A DNA stretch of 64,000 nt from positions 188,001-252,000 of the forward strand of contig NZ_JAUOSB010000002.1 of NCBI RefSeq assembly GCF_030548295.1, written 5' to 3'. Positions 32,047 to 41,810 of the stretch are shown here, in pieces. The stretch comes from Wenyingzhuangia sp. 2_MG-2023 (lineage in GTDB: Bacteria > Bacteroidota > Bacteroidia > Flavobacteriales > Flavobacteriaceae). The position numbers and the translations under genes are program-made. The notes under the pieces are model-generated. The model was not told the origin of the DNA. It ran no database searches and was given only the letters and a program-made list of their open reading frames with translations. The first letter of the stretch is position 1. The number at the start of each line of letters is the position of its first letter.

Positions 32047-32675
32047 AATCATTACATCATTTTATTATTGAAGTCCAAAACCCATATAACGAAACATTCA
32101 AGACAGAAGGAGGTCTGGAATTACATGGGAACGTAGATTTTAACGCAGATAGAATGGGAAATCGAATAGCTAAAGTCGCTTTAATTCCAGAAATGTTTCC
32201 CTCAGAAATTAAACCAGGTTACGAGGTCCTTATAGACAACTCAAACTTTAGAAGACAGATTTACCGAGGTGTAAAACAAGAGTACCAAAACTGTATTAGC
32301 GAAGAAAAAAAGCTTTACTACATAGACCCCGACTTGATAATTTGTTATCGTGAAAACGAAACAGAAAATTGGATAGGCTATGGACAAAACGCAATTGCGG
32401 AACCTATTATTGAAAAGATAGAAAACAAGAGTCCTATTCACCAAATAGATAAAACCTCTTTTAAAGGAAAAATAAAATTGGTGCACATTAACGATACGCT
32501 TAAAAGACTAGGACTTAACGTTGGTGATACTGCTATAATGAATACCATAGGTGGTATTAAAATATGGTTTGGAGGAAAAGAATTATGGTGGGTATATAAT
32601 AGTCAGATTTTAGCAAAAATTAAGAATAAAGAAATAGTAGATCCAACAACAGGATTAAAATATGTTTCAGCATAA
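32043..32675 (+). CDS. Tandem Cpn10/GroES-like protein
   Basis: 210 aa. The N-terminal half (HHFIIEVQNPYNETFKTEGG-LELHG ... EIKPGYEVLIDN) follows the GroES order of strands and loops. The C-terminal half (FKGKIKLV ... LNVGDTAIMNTIGGIKIW ... LWWVYNSQILAKI) resembles the GroES core, V-G-D-x-x-x-x-x-x-x-G-x-x-x-x-x-x-G-x-E ... I-L-A-I. It thus looks like two divergent Cpn10 folds in one chain. Placed directly before terminase and capsid genes, it may be a second co-chaperonin or a structural derivative of one. A by-eye call only. Confidence 0.5.
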   Translation: MKSLHHFIIEVQNPYNETFKTEGGLELHGNVDFNADRMGNRIAKVALIPEMFPSEIKPGYEVLIDNSNFRRQIYRGVKQEYQNCISEEKKLYYIDPDLIICYRENETENWIGYGQNAIAEPIIEKIENKSPIHQIDKTSFKGKIKLVHINDTLKRLGLNVGDTAIMNTIGGIKIWFGGKELWWVYNSQILAKIKNKEIVDPTTGLKYVSA

Positions 32676-32684
32676 ATAAAAAGT

Positions 32685-33272
32685 ATGAGTTTTTACAAAG
32701 AAAATATTCCTGTTTACATAGGCCACTTAAAAAGCATGGTCGATAAAAACATGGAGATTGTTGTGAAAGAAGTTGAAGGTGATGTTAGCGAGGATAAATA
32801 CTACAATGTTTTAAAAGGACGTAGAACTGCAGCAGAACAATGTGTTTGGGGAATGAAAAAAGTAGATGCCCTGTACAAAGAAATAGATGGTTTGGCAGAA
32901 GATGAAGTAAGTGGGTATTACAAAGAAAAACTACCGGACTTAATTCAAAGTTTAAAATCCATGTTCACCTTAAATCTACAAGTAATTGATATTGATTTAG
33001 ATCCGTTTGAAGATGATACCAATTTAATAAAACAAGTAGAAGGACAATTAGAAGAAATGTTTGGTAAAAAAACCGTAGCAGCTCTTTTAAGGAATTCTGG
33101 AAAATCTATTACAGAAGATAAGCTTCACAATGTAATTAGGTCCAGAAAAACTGCAGCAGAAGATTGTGAGTGGGTAATGACAACCATTGATTTACTTAAT
33201 TCTGATTTAAACAGCAATAATAAAACAGATAAGAAAGTAAGTTGGGCTAAAAAAATGGCAGAAAAACAATGA
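32685..33272 (+). CDS. Internally duplicated helical protein, possible small terminase subunit
   Basis: 195 aa made of two homologous halves: YKENIPVYIGHLKSMVDKNM ... SEDKYYNVLKGRRTAAEQC and YKEKLPDLIQSLKSMFTLNL ... TEDKLHNVIRSRKTAAEDC, both followed by a short W-(V/G)-M helix. The end is basic. It overlaps the large terminase start by 4 bp, the normal place for a small terminase subunit, though no HTH is obvious. Confidence 0.55.
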   Translation: MSFYKENIPVYIGHLKSMVDKNMEIVVKEVEGDVSEDKYYNVLKGRRTAAEQCVWGMKKVDALYKEIDGLAEDEVSGYYKEKLPDLIQSLKSMFTLNLQVIDIDLDPFEDDTNLIKQVEGQLEEMFGKKTVAALLRNSGKSITEDKLHNVIRSRKTAAEDCEWVMTTIDLLNSDLNSNNKTDKKVSWAKKMAEKQ

Positions 33273-35518
33273 TATTCTATTTAGGACATAAGGTAGAAGA
33301 TAAAATAGACGTTGTTACTCGTGTAAACGGTAACAAAGCTAAGTCATGGGAATATGGTTACAACGAAGAATATGATGTAATTATTATTTCTAAGGACGGA
33401 ACTTTGGGCGATATATTTTATGTTAATGGAATTCATATTGGATTACCTCATGTACCAACAGATAGAAAAAAAATCATCAACTGGGATAAAACGGAAAAAA
33501 ACCAAAAATGGAAAAGAAAAGAACCGCCTAAAGGACTTAATTCTAAAACCCAATATAATGAAGAATACAACGATTATATTGAAGAAGAAATAGAAAGAAG
33601 AAAGAACGGTGTGTATGTGTATATAAAAGGTAAGCCTGTTTATTTTACAGGACTTGCTTATTACTTCTATCAATGGAATTTAATAAACATTGGAGCACCA
33701 ACTTTTAGAATTATTCAAAACGAGTTAATGATTTATTGGGAAGCTTGTAAAGCAGACTATAGATGTTACGGAATTTGTTATGTAAAAAACAGACGTTTTG
33801 GATGGAGTACAATTTGTAATGCAGAACTATTGTATTCTGGAACCATGCACAACGAAAAAGAATTAGGTATTATATCTAAAGAAGGTTCAGATGCTTCTAA
33901 GCTGTTTGGAAGGTTAGTAAGGACCTTTAAAAAATTACCTTGTTTTTTTAGACCTATTTATGATGGTAACAAAACTCCTAAAAAGGAAATATTTTTTGCA
34001 GAACCCAACGGTAAAAGAAAAACAGATGAAGAAAATTCAGACTACGAAGATGAAGCTTTAGATACTGTAATTAGATGGCACACCACAACATTAAACTCAA
34101 TGGATGGGGATGCAATATTTAGATCTGCTTTAGATGAAGTAGGAAAATTCCCGAAAGACTGTAGGTTTAACGCTTATTGGAACGTTGTGAAAACTTCTCA
34201 TACCGTAGGAGAAGATATTACAGGAAAAGCAATGGTAGGTTCTACGGTTAACCATTTAGACCAAGGAGGTAGAGAATTTAAAGAGGTTTACGATACATCA
34301 AACCCAAACGTTAGAAACGAAAATGACGAAACTATAAGCGGATTGTACAGCTTATTTATTCCTGCGGAATATGGTATTCAAGGATATTATGATGTTTATG
34401 GATTCTGTATTACAGAAGACCCTAAAGAACCTGTTAAAAACGATCAAGGTAAAATCAAAATAAACGGTTCAATTACCTTTTTAGAAAATAAGTTTAGAGG
34501 ATTAAAAGAAACTCCAGATATATTAAACGAAGAATTAAGAAAATTCCCAAGAAAAGAAGCTCATGCTTTTAGAGCAAGTTCAGAAGAATGTGAATTTAAC
34601 ATCAATAAACTTATTGAACAACAAGAACACAATGATGTTGAACTAGAAGAAAAATCAAGTGGAGGAATAATTATTGGTAACAACGATATTGAAAGAGGAA
34701 ATTTTATATGGAAAGATGGAATTCAAGATACAGAAGTAATTTGGACTCCAGATCCAGAAGGTAGATTTTGGTTAAGAAAAGATTGTCACCCTCCGTTAGA
34801 ATTTAGAAACAAAAAGGAGAAGATATTTAAAAACGGAATATTAGCATGGGGACCAATGGCGGAAGACGTAGGTTGTTTTGGAGTTGACCCTTATAACCGT
34901 GATAAAAGTGCCGATGGTAGAGGATCAAAAGGAGCTATTCATTTATCCACTAAAACCAATACTTCTACCCTACCCAACGAAGCTTTTATTTTAGAATATT
35001 TAGACAGAGCTAGTAAGGTGACTATATTTTTTGAAGAAGTAATTATGGCTATGGTATATTTTTCTATGCCAATGCTATCAGAACTTTCAAACGAAGCCTT
35101 TTTACAATATGTAGCAGATAGAGGATATAGACATTTTTCTTTAAACAATCCTTTTAAAAATTACAGTGAGTTAAACCCAACAGAAAAGAAACTAGGTGGA
35201 GCACCACCACAAAATGATAAAATAGCCGATCAACAATTTTATGCAATTGAATCCTATATAGTAGATCATGTAGGTGTTTCTATGGATAACAGAATTAGAC
35301 CTAAAGGATATATGGGGAATATGCCATTCACCAGAACTTTAGAACAATGGAAAGATGTTGATTTAAAAAACAGGACCAAATACGATGCCTACATTTCTAG
35401 TAGTTTATCAAGACTAGGAAACCAAAGAAGACAAAAAAAGAAAGAAACTGAAAAGCCTAAACCATTCAATCCTTTTCCCAGATACGATAATTCTGGATCA
35501 AAATCTATAGCAATATGA
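33269..35518 (+). CDS. terL: Terminase large subunit
   Basis: 749 aa, ATP-driven DNA packaging motor and nuclease. A Walker A-like segment KNRRFGWST is at 173-181, and Walker B ALDEVG with D289/E290. In the C-terminal RNase H-like nuclease half, D540 (CFGVDPYNRD) is the likely first metal ligand, with FFEEV and ADRGY segments later. Size and motif layout resemble TerL of large Bacteroidota podoviruses. It overlaps the portal gene by 4 bp. Confidence 0.85.
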   Translation: MIFYLGHKVEDKIDVVTRVNGNKAKSWEYGYNEEYDVIIISKDGTLGDIFYVNGIHIGLPHVPTDRKKIINWDKTEKNQKWKRKEPPKGLNSKTQYNEEYNDYIEEEIERRKNGVYVYIKGKPVYFTGLAYYFYQWNLINIGAPTFRIIQNELMIYWEACKADYRCYGICYVKNRRFGWSTICNAELLYSGTMHNEKELGIISKEGSDASKLFGRLVRTFKKLPCFFRPIYDGNKTPKKEIFFAEPNGKRKTDEENSDYEDEALDTVIRWHTTTLNSMDGDAIFRSALDEVGKFPKDCRFNAYWNVVKTSHTVGEDITGKAMVGSTVNHLDQGGREFKEVYDTSNPNVRNENDETISGLYSLFIPAEYGIQGYYDVYGFCITEDPKEPVKNDQGKIKINGSITFLENKFRGLKETPDILNEELRKFPRKEAHAFRASSEECEFNINKLIEQQEHNDVELEEKSSGGIIIGNNDIERGNFIWKDGIQDTEVIWTPDPEGRFWLRKDCHPPLEFRNKKEKIFKNGILAWGPMAEDVGCFGVDPYNRDKSADGRGSKGAIHLSTKTNTSTLPNEAFILEYLDRASKVTIFFEEVIMAMVYFSMPMLSELSNEAFLQYVADRGYRHFSLNNPFKNYSELNPTEKKLGGAPPQNDKIADQQFYAIESYIVDHVGVSMDNRIRPKGYMGNMPFTRTLEQWKDVDLKNRTKYDAYISSSLSRLGNQRRQKKKETEKPKPFNPFPRYDNSGSKSIAI

Positions 35519-37899
35519 AAAAACATACACCAGACCCATTAGCACCATGGTCAGAAAAAAAAGAAGATAGTTACGGTTTGTCATTTGCTAAAATGATAGG
35601 TCAAGATTGGTTTAATGGTTCTCTTGTTTCAGACAAATGCGAGTACGCTGACCGTAGAGACTACATCAATAAAAAAAGAAAATTTGTAAGAGGAGAACAA
35701 TCTATTGAGAAATTTAAGAAAAGTTTGTCTGGAGATCTTTCACTATACAATCAAGACTTTAGAGTCGTGAACTTTGGCGAAAAATTCTGTAGAATTGTGT
35801 CGAACGGGATCAATGATGAAAACTACATGTTAGATATCCGTGCCAATGACCGTCTTAGTCTAAAAATGAAACAAGACCGATATGACAATCATTTAAAAAA
35901 TATGAGGACATTACCTTTGCGAAAAAAAGCAGAGGAAGTTTTCAATATACCTGGACTAGTACCCGATGAGTTTATTCCTCAAGATGAGGAAGAGTTGAAG
36001 ATTTACAGCGAAATAAATGAACGTCCTAAAATAGAAATTGCAGAAGAAATAGTTATAGACTACATCAAGAAAAGCAACAATTGGGATAACACAGAAGATT
36101 CAAAAAATAAAGATTTAACTGACATTGGAATTTGCGCAGCCAGAGTGTATACCGACAAAAAAGAAGGTATAAAATTAGAATATATTGATCCGGAATATCT
36201 TGTTCATGGCCCTGTAGTTTCTAATGATTTTTCTAAATGCAACTATTATGGATATTTAGACCCAATTAGCATTGGAGATATTTATAGAGAAGGTGGTCTT
36301 GATGAAATAGCTATGAGAAAAATAGCAAAAACATACTCCGCACAAAACCAAGGTTATGGCGATCTTGATTTTGAAAAATGTAAAATAAGTGAAATAATGT
36401 CTATGCGTATAGACGTGTTAAGATTTTCCTTCAAAACATTTAAAAAAGAAACCTTTAAAAAGAATTTCCGTAAAGGAAAAACAGTTAAAGTTTCTAAAAG
36501 AGAAGAAGACTACAACGCACCAAAAAGAAAAGACTACGAAGCGTTATTTGATGTTCGAGACACTTGGATGGAAGGAAGTTATATTATAGGCTCTGATTAC
36601 ATTTACGGATATCAAGAATGCGAAAACATAGTTAGAGACGAGTTAAATAAAGCTCTACCTCCTTTTATTGTTAGAGCTACAGATATTTACAAAAACAAGC
36701 TTCACTCCTTTTTAGACAATATTGAAACTATTGCAGATGGATTAAATGAAACCGTATACAAAATACGTCACCTTAGATCACAATTAAGACCAGATTTAAT
36801 AGCTATTGATATAGATGCCTTAGCAGATTTATCCTCTGCAGAAGGAGCAAAAAAAGAAGACAACTGGAAGATAGCTATAGATATTATTGATGTAAAAGGT
36901 GTATCTATTGGTAAAAACATAGATATGGGTGAAGCCGGTATGAAAAATGCTGCTGCTGCAAGACCTGTTGCTAGTCAACAAGGAAGTGCCCTAACCGTCC
37001 TGTTTAACTTATTTGCTGCAGACCTAAATCTTATTAGAGAAACAACAGGTATCAATCCTGCTCGTGACGGATCTTTACCGTCCGATGCTTTATTAGGAGT
37101 CAATCAAATGGCTCAATTAGCAAGTAACACCGTTACTAAACATATAGTTGTAGCTGCTACTGATTTTAATAAAAGAATAGCAGAAACAATTTCTTCAAGA
37201 GTTCATTCTATATTTAGAAACCCAAATGCAAAATCGTTAAAAGACATATATACACGAGCCGTTGGTAAACAAAATGTTGAAGCTTTAGAAGCTATGAAAA
37301 ATAGACACTTGCATGATTTTGGATTTTCAATTGAAATGTTGCCTGCTCAGAAAGAAATACAAGACTTCATTGGAGACTTAACTATAGCACTCCAGGAAGG
37401 AAGTATAGATGTAGAAATAAAAGCAGAAGCTCAAAGGGTAGCTAGAGTAAACATGAAACTTGCTCACCAATACCTGTTCTATATGCGTAAGAAAAGAATT
37501 CAAGAAAAACAACAGCAAGAACAACAGATGCTTATGGCGAAAAGTCAAAGCGATATACAATCTAATACGGCTGCAACTCAAAACAAATTAAAATCATACC
37601 AACAGCAAAAACAGATTGATTTAATATATAATAAACAACTAGCTGAAATTGAAGTAACCAAAGAACAAATGATGCAGCAAGTGAGACAACCTGTAGCAGA
37701 CAAAGAGTTTGAGCAAGAGGTTTATTTAGAAAAACTAAAAAATGCAAGCGTATTGAACATGAGGGCTTTTCAAGAGAAGGCAAAAGATGATAGGCTAGAC
37801 AAGCAATCTACTCAACAAAGCCAACTGATAGATCAAAGAAAGCACTCTTATAAGCAACCCGTTGATTTTGAGTTTAAAGACGTAAACCCAATGATATAA
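35515..37899 (+). CDS. Portal protein
   Basis: 794 aa, encoded directly after the large terminase and before scaffold and capsid. The N-terminal 600 residues are mixed; residues 480-600 (AAARPVASQQGSALTVLFNLF ... LPSDALLGVNQMAQLASNTVTKHI) match the conserved core of large podoviral portals. The C-terminal 150 residues are a Gln/Lys-rich coiled coil, as for portal barrels. It forms the dodecameric DNA gate at one capsid vertex. The call rests mainly on position and size. Confidence 0.78.
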   Translation: MKKHTPDPLAPWSEKKEDSYGLSFAKMIGQDWFNGSLVSDKCEYADRRDYINKKRKFVRGEQSIEKFKKSLSGDLSLYNQDFRVVNFGEKFCRIVSNGINDENYMLDIRANDRLSLKMKQDRYDNHLKNMRTLPLRKKAEEVFNIPGLVPDEFIPQDEEELKIYSEINERPKIEIAEEIVIDYIKKSNNWDNTEDSKNKDLTDIGICAARVYTDKKEGIKLEYIDPEYLVHGPVVSNDFSKCNYYGYLDPISIGDIYREGGLDEIAMRKIAKTYSAQNQGYGDLDFEKCKISEIMSMRIDVLRFSFKTFKKETFKKNFRKGKTVKVSKREEDYNAPKRKDYEALFDVRDTWMEGSYIIGSDYIYGYQECENIVRDELNKALPPFIVRATDIYKNKLHSFLDNIETIADGLNETVYKIRHLRSQLRPDLIAIDIDALADLSSAEGAKKEDNWKIAIDIIDVKGVSIGKNIDMGEAGMKNAAAARPVASQQGSALTVLFNLFAADLNLIRETTGINPARDGSLPSDALLGVNQMAQLASNTVTKHIVVAATDFNKRIAETISSRVHSIFRNPNAKSLKDIYTRAVGKQNVEALEAMKNRHLHDFGFSIEMLPAQKEIQDFIGDLTIALQEGSIDVEIKAEAQRVARVNMKLAHQYLFYMRKKRIQEKQQQEQQMLMAKSQSDIQSNTAATQNKLKSYQQQKQIDLIYNKQLAEIEVTKEQMMQQVRQPVADKEFEQEVYLEKLKNASVLNMRAFQEKAKDDRLDKQSTQQSQLIDQRKHSYKQPVDFEFKDVNPMI

Positions 37900-37910
37900 A
37901 ATAAGCAAAA

Positions 37911-37981
37911 CACCATAAATTGATGTTTAATATCAATTTATGATGTTTTTTATTAATTATAGATATTATTTACTAAATTTG
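37911..37981 (+). promoter_or_regulatory. Capsid-operon promoter with operator-like repeats
   Basis: -7 element TAAATTTG (37974-37981). Upstream is TTGAT-GTTTAAT-ATCAA (37920-37936) and then ATGATGTTTTTTATT, related to the ATTGATATTT repeats at 23110 and the TTGATGTTT palindrome at 53729. The following gene starts at 38018. Confidence 0.5.
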
Positions 37982-38017
37982 CTTTAACTATAATTTTTAA
38001 CTATAAAACAATTAGTG

Positions 38018-39130
38018 ATGTCAAAAATAGGATACGCTTCATTAGACGACTTAATAGACGGTAAGGTTCCAGATGCTGAGATTCAAGAGGATAATATTCC
38101 AGACCCTAATATTGATGCAGAAGAAAGTGAGGACGTTGACGATGAAAAAGACAAGATAGTAAGCCCTAATACAGACCCAGTAATCATTGACAAAGAAGTT
38201 GATGAGGATTCTGTAAAAGCTTTTTTTAAAAACAAATACGGAAAAGAAATTGATTCTTTTGACAACTTGTTTAAAGAGCCCGAAAAAATTATTGAAGAGA
38301 AAATTGTAAATCCTTACGAAGATATTCAAGATGATTATCTAAATAAGCTTTTAGAATTTAGAAAAGATACAGGTCTTGGTAGAGCTGAGTTTGATTTTGT
38401 TCAACAAGATGTTTCTACATTAAACCCTTTAGACCTTGCAAGACAGCAAGTAAAAGAAGAAACTGGAAAAAAGAACTTGTCTAACGAAGATATTGATGCT
38501 TATTTAGAAGACTCACTAGGAATAGATTTGTCAGAAAAAGAGTTGTCACCAACAAACTCTATCACTCTTAATAAGTATGTCAAACCACAAATTGACAAAA
38601 TATTATCACAGCAAGAAAAATACAAAGCTACTGAAAGGCAAGCTCAACCAAATCAACAACAAGAAGATATTGTTACGTTGTCGGATGGACAAAAAATGCC
38701 TAGAGAAAAATATAATCAGTTAGTTCGTGAAGAGTATACGAAAAACGTAACAGAAGCAGTGAACAGTGTTACTGCTAATGAGTTTAGCGTTACTATTGAC
38801 GACAATGGTGAAGAAAAAACTTTGAATTACTCGTATGAATTTTCTAAAGAAGACAAGCATGGTATGTTGTCGAACGTCTTAGATCTTGATGCTTTTGTAA
38901 ATCAAAAATTCAAAACCGAAAAAGGATTTGACCACAAAGGTCTTTCTGAAACATTATGGAGAGGTGACAAGCAAAATTTTGATAAAGTTTTAGCTGCTGT
39001 TGCAAAACAAGTAAGAGCTGAAGCTATTGAAGAAATGATAGCTAATGGTAACAATGAGAATTTTACTAGTAAAAACCTACATGATGATAAACCTGCGAAG
39101 AAAGAAGGTTATGTAGATCCGTATGCTTAG
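38018..39130 (+). CDS. Scaffold-like virion protein (370 aa)
   Basis: The ATG at 38018 is preferred to the adjacent GTG at 38015. Very acidic, with long helical, Gln-rich stretches (YKATERQAQPNQQQEDIVTL) and little hydrophobic core, as in scaffolding proteins. The place between portal and major capsid supports this. No protease motif is seen. Confidence 0.65.
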   Translation: MSKIGYASLDDLIDGKVPDAEIQEDNIPDPNIDAEESEDVDDEKDKIVSPNTDPVIIDKEVDEDSVKAFFKNKYGKEIDSFDNLFKEPEKIIEEKIVNPYEDIQDDYLNKLLEFRKDTGLGRAEFDFVQQDVSTLNPLDLARQQVKEETGKKNLSNEDIDAYLEDSLGIDLSEKELSPTNSITLNKYVKPQIDKILSQQEKYKATERQAQPNQQQEDIVTLSDGQKMPREKYNQLVREEYTKNVTEAVNSVTANEFSVTIDDNGEEKTLNYSYEFSKEDKHGMLSNVLDLDAFVNQKFKTEKGFDHKGLSETLWRGDKQNFDKVLAAVAKQVRAEAIEEMIANGNNENFTSKNLHDDKPAKKEGYVDPYA

Positions 39131-39204
39131 GCATCTGTTAAATTGGGAAAGTTAACAATAAACAATAAGGGAGTGTAATATTTTAAACACTAAAAAAACA
39201 TATT

Positions 39205-40569
39205 ATGCCTTTAAAAAATAACACTGCATTAGGAAATGATGCAATAACATCACCTGGAGGTCAGTTAGCAACACCTGGTAACTTTATAGACCCGTATACA
39301 TACGCTCAACAATACGAGCCAGACAAACACAAAAAAGCATACCTAAAAAGAGGTAGTGGGAGTTTAATGAAATTCTGTTCTTATTTTGGACAAGAATCTT
39401 CTTTTGCTTCGGATCAAGTTTTGCACGCTGAATTAGGAGAATTACATGAAAACTTTGAGAATGTAACTGTGGTAGGTAGCACGTTTACATTTACAGAAGC
39501 TCACAACCTTAGACCAGGTGAAATTATCATTATTTCTGATGGTACTATTGAAAAACACGCAACAGTAGACTCTATTACGTCACCAACTGTTATCGAAGCC
39601 TTAAATAACGAAGGTGGTGCTTTTGGTTTTACCGGTACAGTTTCTTTATTCCCTTACTCTAACTCTTTTGCTAAAGGAACGGGTGGATTTACTATTGGTA
39701 AGCAATGGAAGTCTGAAACAATCTACAATTATCCTCAAATTATTAAAGAATACTATTCTATTAATGAGAGTGATATGGCTCACTTACAATGGTTTGAAAC
39801 ACCTCAATTTAAAGGTGGTGAAGCATGGTACAACATGGAAATGCAAAGAACCCTTGATTTGTATGAGAATGAAATTGAAATGACTCACTTGTTAGGTAGA
39901 AGACTATCTGCTGACTCTGCTGCTGCAATTGATGGAAAGCCAAGAGGAATGAAAGGTTACGTTCAACAAGTTGAAGAAAGAGGTAATATTGGTAATGAAT
40001 ATGTAAAAACAAAAGCTGATTTACAAGCTATTGCTTTTAGATTAAAACAACAAGGTGGTGTTACCGTTGCTACTGTTTGGGGAGATCACCAACAAGGAAT
40101 TTACTTTAGCGATATTGCTGCTGATGCCAACGGTGCTTATGCTACTGGTCAAAATTATGGACTTTTTGACAACGATAAAGAAATGGCTATTAATTTAGAT
40201 TTCACTTCTATTAAAGTTGCCGGTGTAACATTCCATTTTGCTCCGTTAAATATTTTAGATAACCCTAAGTTATTAGGAACTTCTAAATTTAAAGATTCTT
40301 CTATCGCTTGTATTATTATGCCTGCAGGTCAAAAGAAAATCATGTCTGGTGGTGAAACTTTTGACGCTTCTTATTTCAACCTTAAATACAGAAGATTAAA
40401 AGGTATCAACAGATACAAAAAAACAAAGATTTTTGGTGGAGATATAGGTACTCCTATTGACGAAGACGAAATGAGAGTAACTTATACAACCGAGCAAACA
40501 AGCCAGTTGGTTGGAGCTAATGAACATTTTGTTATTAGAAAAGGAACAGGAATCTACACAGGTTCTTAA
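39205..40569 (+). CDS. Major capsid protein
   Basis: 454 aa. Position (after the scaffold, followed by a strong terminator), size, codon-rich expression context and composition all fit a HK97-fold major capsid protein: an N-terminal arm (1-60), a long helix region around YEPDKHKKAYLKRG, and a beta-rich domain near 85-150 (TEAHNLRPGEIIIISDG). The sequence is not one I can place by signature, so the call rests on context. Confidence 0.75.
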   Translation: MPLKNNTALGNDAITSPGGQLATPGNFIDPYTYAQQYEPDKHKKAYLKRGSGSLMKFCSYFGQESSFASDQVLHAELGELHENFENVTVVGSTFTFTEAHNLRPGEIIIISDGTIEKHATVDSITSPTVIEALNNEGGAFGFTGTVSLFPYSNSFAKGTGGFTIGKQWKSETIYNYPQIIKEYYSINESDMAHLQWFETPQFKGGEAWYNMEMQRTLDLYENEIEMTHLLGRRLSADSAAAIDGKPRGMKGYVQQVEERGNIGNEYVKTKADLQAIAFRLKQQGGVTVATVWGDHQQGIYFSDIAADANGAYATGQNYGLFDNDKEMAINLDFTSIKVAGVTFHFAPLNILDNPKLLGTSKFKDSSIACIIMPAGQKKIMSGGETFDASYFNLKYRRLKGINRYKKTKIFGGDIGTPIDEDEMRVTYTTEQTSQLVGANEHFVIRKGTGIYTGS

Positions 40570-40582
40570 ATATAAATCATTA

Positions 40583-40612
40583 CCCAGTCTATAGTTTATA
40601 GACTGGGTTTTT
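40583..40612 (+). terminator. Terminator after the major capsid gene
   Basis: CCCAGTCTATA-GTT-TATAGACTGGG followed by TTTTTA. It lies 14 bp after the capsid stop and would allow high capsid expression relative to the next gene. Confidence 0.88.
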
Positions 40613-40624
40613 AATACAAATATT

Positions 40625-41638
40625 ATGAGTGGAGAGCAGTTTAAAATATACAAACTAAAAATCAAAAGCAATGGATATTACCAATTGCCTTTGTCAGAAG
40701 TATACGTTACTAGGGAAATAGTAGATAAAGTAACAAAAGAAACTAAAAATTTAGGACATAGAAAAATAGTCTATGTCAAAGGAGCCCCTTCTATTTGGGA
40801 AGAAGATATATCTGGTAATTTATCACCAAAACAAGTTTGGTTTGAAAAAGGACTTTTATACGTACCGATAAACGACCTTAACCTAATTAAGATTATGGAA
40901 TTACACCCATGGTTAAATGTTAAGTATGAGTTGGTTGATGAAGAAAAAGAATTCAATGAGAAATTAGAATCATTACGATTCAAAACCAAAATAGGCTCTA
41001 TTGTTGAAGAGTCTGATGAAGAAAAACAAAAAGCCATATCTATTGCTCTTTTTGGTGTTATGGCCTTAGCTTGGGGACCTGCTAAATGCGAATACGAATT
41101 AAGATTATTTGCAGAAAACAACCCATTAAAGCTACAAGAAACATTAAACGGAAAAGACTACCAAACCAAGTATTTAGCTGCTTTGGCTTTTGCTAAAAAT
41201 ATTGTTACAGACAGTATGGGTAAAGATGCTGTTATTTGGAACGACTCAAGCAGAGGTGTTATTGTAAAAGTTGCAAAAGGTCAAAATGGAATCAACACTT
41301 TAGCAGACTTTTTATCTGAAAGAACAGATGAGTCATTATTGGTTCTACAAACATTAACAGATAAAGTCAAAAAGGCAGAAATCAATTTAAAGGAAAAGGA
41401 CACTTCTAAAGATGAAGTTTTAGCTGAAAAAGATAAAGAAATAGCTTTGCTAAGAGAACAATTAGCTGCTAAAAACACTCCTGCAGAAGATGGAAACGTT
41501 GATACTGTAGACAACGAAGAACAAAAGCTGTTAGAACTTAGAGCTAAGTTCGAGGATGTTGTAGGTCCTGTGCCAAATAACATGAAAAACAATATCGAAT
41601 GGTTGACTGACAAAATAAATGCTAAAGAAGCAGAATAA
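40625..41638 (+). CDS. Capsid-associated protein with C-terminal HeH/LEM-like motif
   Basis: 337 aa. The centre (170-215) is hydrophobic-helical; 230-290 is a coiled coil (DKEIALLREQLAAKN). The last 30 residues, LRAKFEDVVGPVPNNMKN then NIEWLTDKI, look like a small HeH/LEM-type helix-extension-helix domain (x-G-x-x-x-x-N-x-x-x-x-L). A virion or head-completion role is inferred from position. Confidence 0.6.
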   Translation: MSGEQFKIYKLKIKSNGYYQLPLSEVYVTREIVDKVTKETKNLGHRKIVYVKGAPSIWEEDISGNLSPKQVWFEKGLLYVPINDLNLIKIMELHPWLNVKYELVDEEKEFNEKLESLRFKTKIGSIVEESDEEKQKAISIALFGVMALAWGPAKCEYELRLFAENNPLKLQETLNGKDYQTKYLAALAFAKNIVTDSMGKDAVIWNDSSRGVIVKVAKGQNGINTLADFLSERTDESLLVLQTLTDKVKKAEINLKEKDTSKDEVLAEKDKEIALLREQLAAKNTPAEDGNVDTVDNEEQKLLELRAKFEDVVGPVPNNMKNNIEWLTDKINAKEAE

Positions 41639-41682
41639 TATACTTCCGATTCTTTTGGATATTTGAACCTTCCCAGTTCATG

Positions 41683-41710
41683 CCCTCCTTTTAATTAAGG
41701 AGGGTTTTTG
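41683..41710 (+). terminator. Rho-independent terminator
   Basis: CCCTCCTT-TTAATT-AAGGAGGG followed by TTTTTG. It lies 45 bp after the stop of the preceding gene. Confidence 0.88.
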
Positions 41711-41760
41711 TTTTTGTAGCCAGTATTAATATTTATTATTAACCAACTAGCAAATACTTA

Positions 41761-41787
41761 ATACTTTTTATTTATTATCTTTGTTAT
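41761..41787 (+). promoter_or_regulatory. Late promoter, copy 1
   Basis: Contains TATCTTTG (41776-41783) as -7 element. The 27 bp here are identical to 53764-53790, and the following 20 bp are largely shared. Each copy stands 24 bp before a virion gene start, so it is probably a phage late promoter. Confidence 0.65.
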
Positions 41788-41810
41788 ATTAATAATTTTT
41801 ATCTATAGTC

